DNA of 6,606 nt from Methanobacteriota archaeon (GTDB taxonomy: Archaea; Thermoplasmatota; Thermoplasmata; RBG-16-68-12), in NCBI GenBank assembly GCA_005879065.1, contig VBLU01000115.1, positions 1-6,606 of the forward strand. Direction: 5' to 3'. A program made the position numbers and the translations under genes. The notes under the pieces were generated by a model that saw only the letters and a list, made by a program, of their open reading frames with translations, searched no databases and was not told the DNA's origin. Position 1 is the first letter of the stretch; every line of letters begins with the position of its first letter. Positions 4,930-6,606 of the stretch are shown one piece after another.

Positions 4930-6075
4930 TCACGCGGCCACGAGGCGCTCGTACACCCGTTCGAGGCGGCGTGTGCATCGGTCCACGGAATAGGTCAGGG
5001 CGACATCCCGGGCGGCCTCCCGCATGGAATCCCGGTCCCGGAGGCATCGCAGGACCGCCGCGGCACAGCCGGCGACATCGTTCGGGTCGAACAGGGCGCC
5101 GTTCACGCCCTCGCGGACGAACTCGGGGATGGCCCGGTAGTTCGCCCCCGCCACCGGCCGGCCGGAGGCCAGCGCCTCCAGGACGACGAGGCCCTGGGTC
5201 TCGAACTTCGAGGCGATCGCGAAGGCGTCCGCGGCCGCGTAGTACTTCGGCAGGTCCGCGTCTGGGACGAATCCGGTGAAGATCACGTCCCCGGAGAGGC
5301 CGAGTCGGGCCACCAGGTCGTAGTACTTCTCCATGTACGGACCCGTCCCGACGATCATCAATTTCGTATCCTGGTTCGCCTCGAGGATCTTCGGGAACGC
5401 GTGGATCAGGGTGGACAGGTTCTTCTCCGGCGCGACCCGGCCGACGTGCAGGACGACGTCGTGGCCGTTCAGGCCCCACTTCGTCCGGATTCCCTGGCCG
5501 GAGATGTCCGGACGGAACCGGTCCGGATCCACGCCCGTCGGAATCACATCGGCGATGTTGGCGCGCGGGGAGAGAGCCATGATCTCGTCCAGGATCGCGC
5601 GGCTCGGCACGACGACCCCTTGCGTCTTCCGCAGGAAGATCTTCAGGTAGAAGCGCAGCCCGCGCTCGAGCAGATGGAGGTTCAGGCCGAACGGGGAGTA
5701 GAACGCGAGGGTGTCATGGATCATCGTGTGGAAGGTCGAGACCCGCGGGATCTTCGCTTGCCAGGAGGCCCAGAGCCCTTTGATCCCGACGAAGCCGACG
5801 CCGTGGATGTGGATCACGTCGATGCCGAGGTCCTTGATCAGGTCGACCTCCCGACCGGGAAACATCGCCAGACGGTATCCGGGGTAATGGTGGAACTCCT
5901 TCGCCCGCACGTACACGGTCCCGTCCTCGCGGGTCCCGCGACGTCTCGGGTCCTCCGGGGCGAAGACGACGACCTCATGACCGTGCGCCTCGAGCTGGCG
6001 CCTCGTCGACAGGACGGACGTCACGACGCCGTCGACCGTCGGCAGATAGCTGTCCGTGAAGAGTGCGATCCGCAT
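4930..6075 (-). CDS. Family 4 glycosyltransferase (GT-B fold), possibly a lipid glycosyltransferase
   Basis: This retaining glycosyltransferase has 381 residues, the usual length for GT4. The N-terminal Rossmann domain opens Met-Arg-Ile-Ala-Leu-Phe-Thr-Asp-Ser-Tyr-Leu-Pro-Thr-Val-Asp-Gly-Val-Val-Thr-Ser (1-20), with the Gly-Val-Val turn near the donor phosphate site. His-Ile-His-Gly is at 89-92 and Thr-Phe-His-Thr at 114-117. The C-terminal domain has Ile-Pro-Thr-Gly-Val-Asp (178-183), Val-Gly-Arg-x3-Glu-Lys-Asn (211-219, R213 and K218 binding phosphate) and the E-x7-E motif (E292, E300) in Phe-Glu-Thr-Gln-Gly-Leu-Val-Val-Leu-Glu. The N-terminal pattern resembles diacylglycerol glucosyltransferases such as Acholeplasma alMGS, and GDP-mannose-dependent transferases. 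A lipid acceptor is therefore plausible but unproven. The start is ATG 6075, directly on the conserved MRIALFTD. It is the first gene of a two-gene unit with the GT2 enzyme. The leader looks long, because no TATA-like element lies close to the start. Confidence 0.95.
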   Translation of the reverse strand: MRIALFTDSYLPTVDGVVTSVLSTRRQLEAHGHEVVVFAPEDPRRRGTREDGTVYVRAKEFHHYPGYRLAMFPGREVDLIKDLGIDVIHIHGVGFVGIKGLWASWQAKIPRVSTFHTMIHDTLAFYSPFGLNLHLLERGLRFYLKIFLRKTQGVVVPSRAILDEIMALSPRANIADVIPTGVDPDRFRPDISGQGIRTKWGLNGHDVVLHVGRVAPEKNLSTLIHAFPKILEANQDTKLMIVGTGPYMEKYYDLVARLGLSGDVIFTGFVPDADLPKYYAAADAFAIASKFETQGLVVLEALASGRPVAGANYRAIPEFVREGVNGALFDPNDVAGCAAAVLRCLRDRDSMREAARDVALTYSVDRCTRRLERVYERLVAA

Positions 6076-6312
6076 GGCATCAGGGCCTCTGCGTTGGGTT
6101 CTCGGGCCTCGTGTCCCCCTGGTCGGTCTTGCGACTCAATCTGGGCCCTGTCTCCACGGTCATCCGATCCATCCGATCCCCGAGGTCGCACCGGACGGAC
6201 GCAGGGCATCCGCCGTGCGCGGCGGCGAGGATGGCCAGACCACGCAGTCGCTCCAATTTTGATGTCCCTACTTGAAGTTTTGGGGAGAGCCAGAGCCAAC
6301 TGATAATGTGCC
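6076..6312 (-). other. Noncoding region upstream of the GT4 gene (leader and promoter zone)
   Basis: I see no convincing gene here on either strand. The open frames crossing it have no family features and overlap flanking genes. Going away from the GT4 start, it holds a tandem pair of a 9-base unit, CATCCGATC (6161-6169 and 6170-6178). A perfect 6-bp hairpin follows, with arms CCGCCG (6210-6215) and CGGCGG (6220-6225) and a four-base loop. Beyond that is an AT-richer patch at about 6250-6312. On the minus strand this patch reads TCAAAATT near 6264-6257 and CATTATCA near 6308-6301, both weak TATA candidates. Either would give a leader of roughly 150-205 bases. The elements are seen; a regulatory role is inference. 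Confidence 0.35.
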
Positions 6313-6349
6313 AAAAAGGTGCAATGGCGCCCGCCTCCCGGGGAGGGCG
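6313..6349 (-). terminator. Putative terminator of thiD
   Basis: Three bases after the thiD stop on the minus strand there is a GC-rich hairpin. On the plus strand its left arm is CGCCTCCC (6332-6339). The right arm is GGGAGG (6341-6346) continued by CG (6348-6349) after one bulged G. The loop is very tight and would open to about three bases. About 15 bases further on, the minus strand has five Ts (6317-6313). Archaeal terminators rely mainly on U-runs, and this one is short, so the call is tentative. Confidence 0.35.
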
Positions 6350-6351
6350 TC

Positions 6352-6606
6352 CTAGCGACCCAATCTGATTTGGGAATTGATAATATCGACCCCGCGACCG
6401 GCTCGATACGAGGCCCGGAAGCCGAGGGCCACCTTCCGGCGCGCGCGCCGGACCGCGGCGAGAAGCGGGAATCCGAGGGCCAGGTACGCGGTGGTCGATG
6501 CCGCGAGCGTGCATCCCGCGCCGTGGAGTTCCTTGCGGTATCGGCGGCCTCCCAAACGGACCATCCGGCGGCCGTCGTAGAATACGTCGACGAGGGGACC
6601 TTTCAT
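6352..6606 (-). CDS. thiD: Hydroxymethylpyrimidine/phosphomethylpyrimidine kinase ThiD, C-terminal part (partial)
   Basis: ThiD phosphorylates hydroxymethylpyrimidine and its monophosphate in thiamine biosynthesis and has a ribokinase-like fold. Only the last 84 residues are in the window. The ATG at the edge (6606-6604) is almost certainly internal, because the substrate-binding half is missing and Asp-Val-Phe-Tyr-Asp-Gly (residues 7-12 of the visible part) normally lies deep in the protein. The diagnostic piece is His-Gly-Ala-Gly-Cys-Thr-Leu-Ala (28-35), the anion-hole and catalytic loop, usually HGTGCT. It is followed by the helix containing Ala-Tyr-Leu-Ala-Leu-Gly. The protein ends Ala-Gly-Arg-Gly-Val-Asp-Ile-Ile-Asn and ten further residues, so it has no C-terminal ThiN domain, which many archaeal ThiD proteins carry. 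A related ribokinase-type enzyme such as a pyridoxal kinase is less likely. Confidence 0.85.
   Translation of the reverse strand: MKGPLVDVFYDGRRMVRLGGRRYRKELHGAGCTLAASTTAYLALGFPLLAAVRRARRKVALGFRASYRAGRGVDIINSQIRLGR

Noticed and set aside
4022..4993. 323-codon plus-strand frame across the GT2 gene
   Set aside because: It is antisense to a well-supported glycosyltransferase and has no protein features.
4925..5479. Upstream extension of the GT2 reading frame
   Set aside because: It overlaps the conserved GT4 catalytic domain on the same strand and is Arg/Pro/Gly-rich. The GT2 signature starts only after 4888.
5401..6303. 300-codon plus-strand frame antisense to the GT4 gene and running into its leader
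   Set aside because: Most of it mirrors a conserved gene, and the part beyond 6075 has no domain, ribosome-binding site or coding-like composition.
6076..6351. Possible tRNA or riboswitch
   Set aside because: I found no cloverleaf arms, TpsiC-like GGTTCGA stretch, CCA end or known riboswitch core on either strand.
6080..6514. 144-codon minus-strand frame across the thiD 3' end and the noncoding region
   Set aside because: It overlaps the thiD coding end in another frame, and the unique part has no recognisable motif.

Overview
The window is high-GC archaeal DNA. The clearest markers are a proteasome-activating nucleotidase (PAN) ending in an HbYX-type tail, an archaeal MBF1-type transcription factor with a zinc ribbon, a membrane-anchored archaeal FKBP of the long type, and the C-terminus of what looks like a DUF2240 protein. 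Promoter-like elements are AT-rich TATA boxes close to the start codons, with few strong Shine-Dalgarno sites. I place it in Euryarchaeota in the broad sense, possibly an uncultivated Thermoplasmatota lineage. The phylum is an inference. Thermoplasma itself lacks PAN, so that genus is unlikely.

Layout. Bases 3-194 (+) hold the 3' end of a DUF2240-like gene, whose stop lies one base from the stop of the convergent mbf1 gene (196-708, minus). mbf1 and pan (771-1982, plus) diverge from a 62-base spacer that carries the only AT-rich promoter elements of the area. A membrane protein with a C2H2 zinc finger (2068-2664), a membrane-anchored FKBP prolyl isomerase (2750-3625) and a polytopic DedA/VTT-like membrane protein (3547-4161) follow on the plus strand. 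The last two overlap by 79 bases. That protein is convergent with two glycosyltransferase genes read on the minus strand: a GT4 enzyme (4930-6075) followed five bases later by a GT2 enzyme (4172-4924). A noncoding stretch (6076-6351) separates them from the 3' end of thiD (6352-6606, minus), which runs off the window.

How the genes fit together. The left half concerns transcription and protein quality control: MBF1 bridges activators to TBP, PAN unfolds substrates for the 20S proteasome, and the FKBP probably helps folding outside the membrane. The right half concerns the envelope: two glycosyltransferases, probably acting on lipid or glycan acceptors, next to a membrane protein of a type linked elsewhere to lipid movement. 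I see no mobile element, CRISPR array, tRNA or rRNA. No clearly new multi-gene system is visible. The most unusual items are the zinc-finger/His-rich membrane protein, the FKBP/DedA-like overlap, the hairpin exactly at the DedA-like/GT2 junction, and the palindrome over the FKBP promoter.
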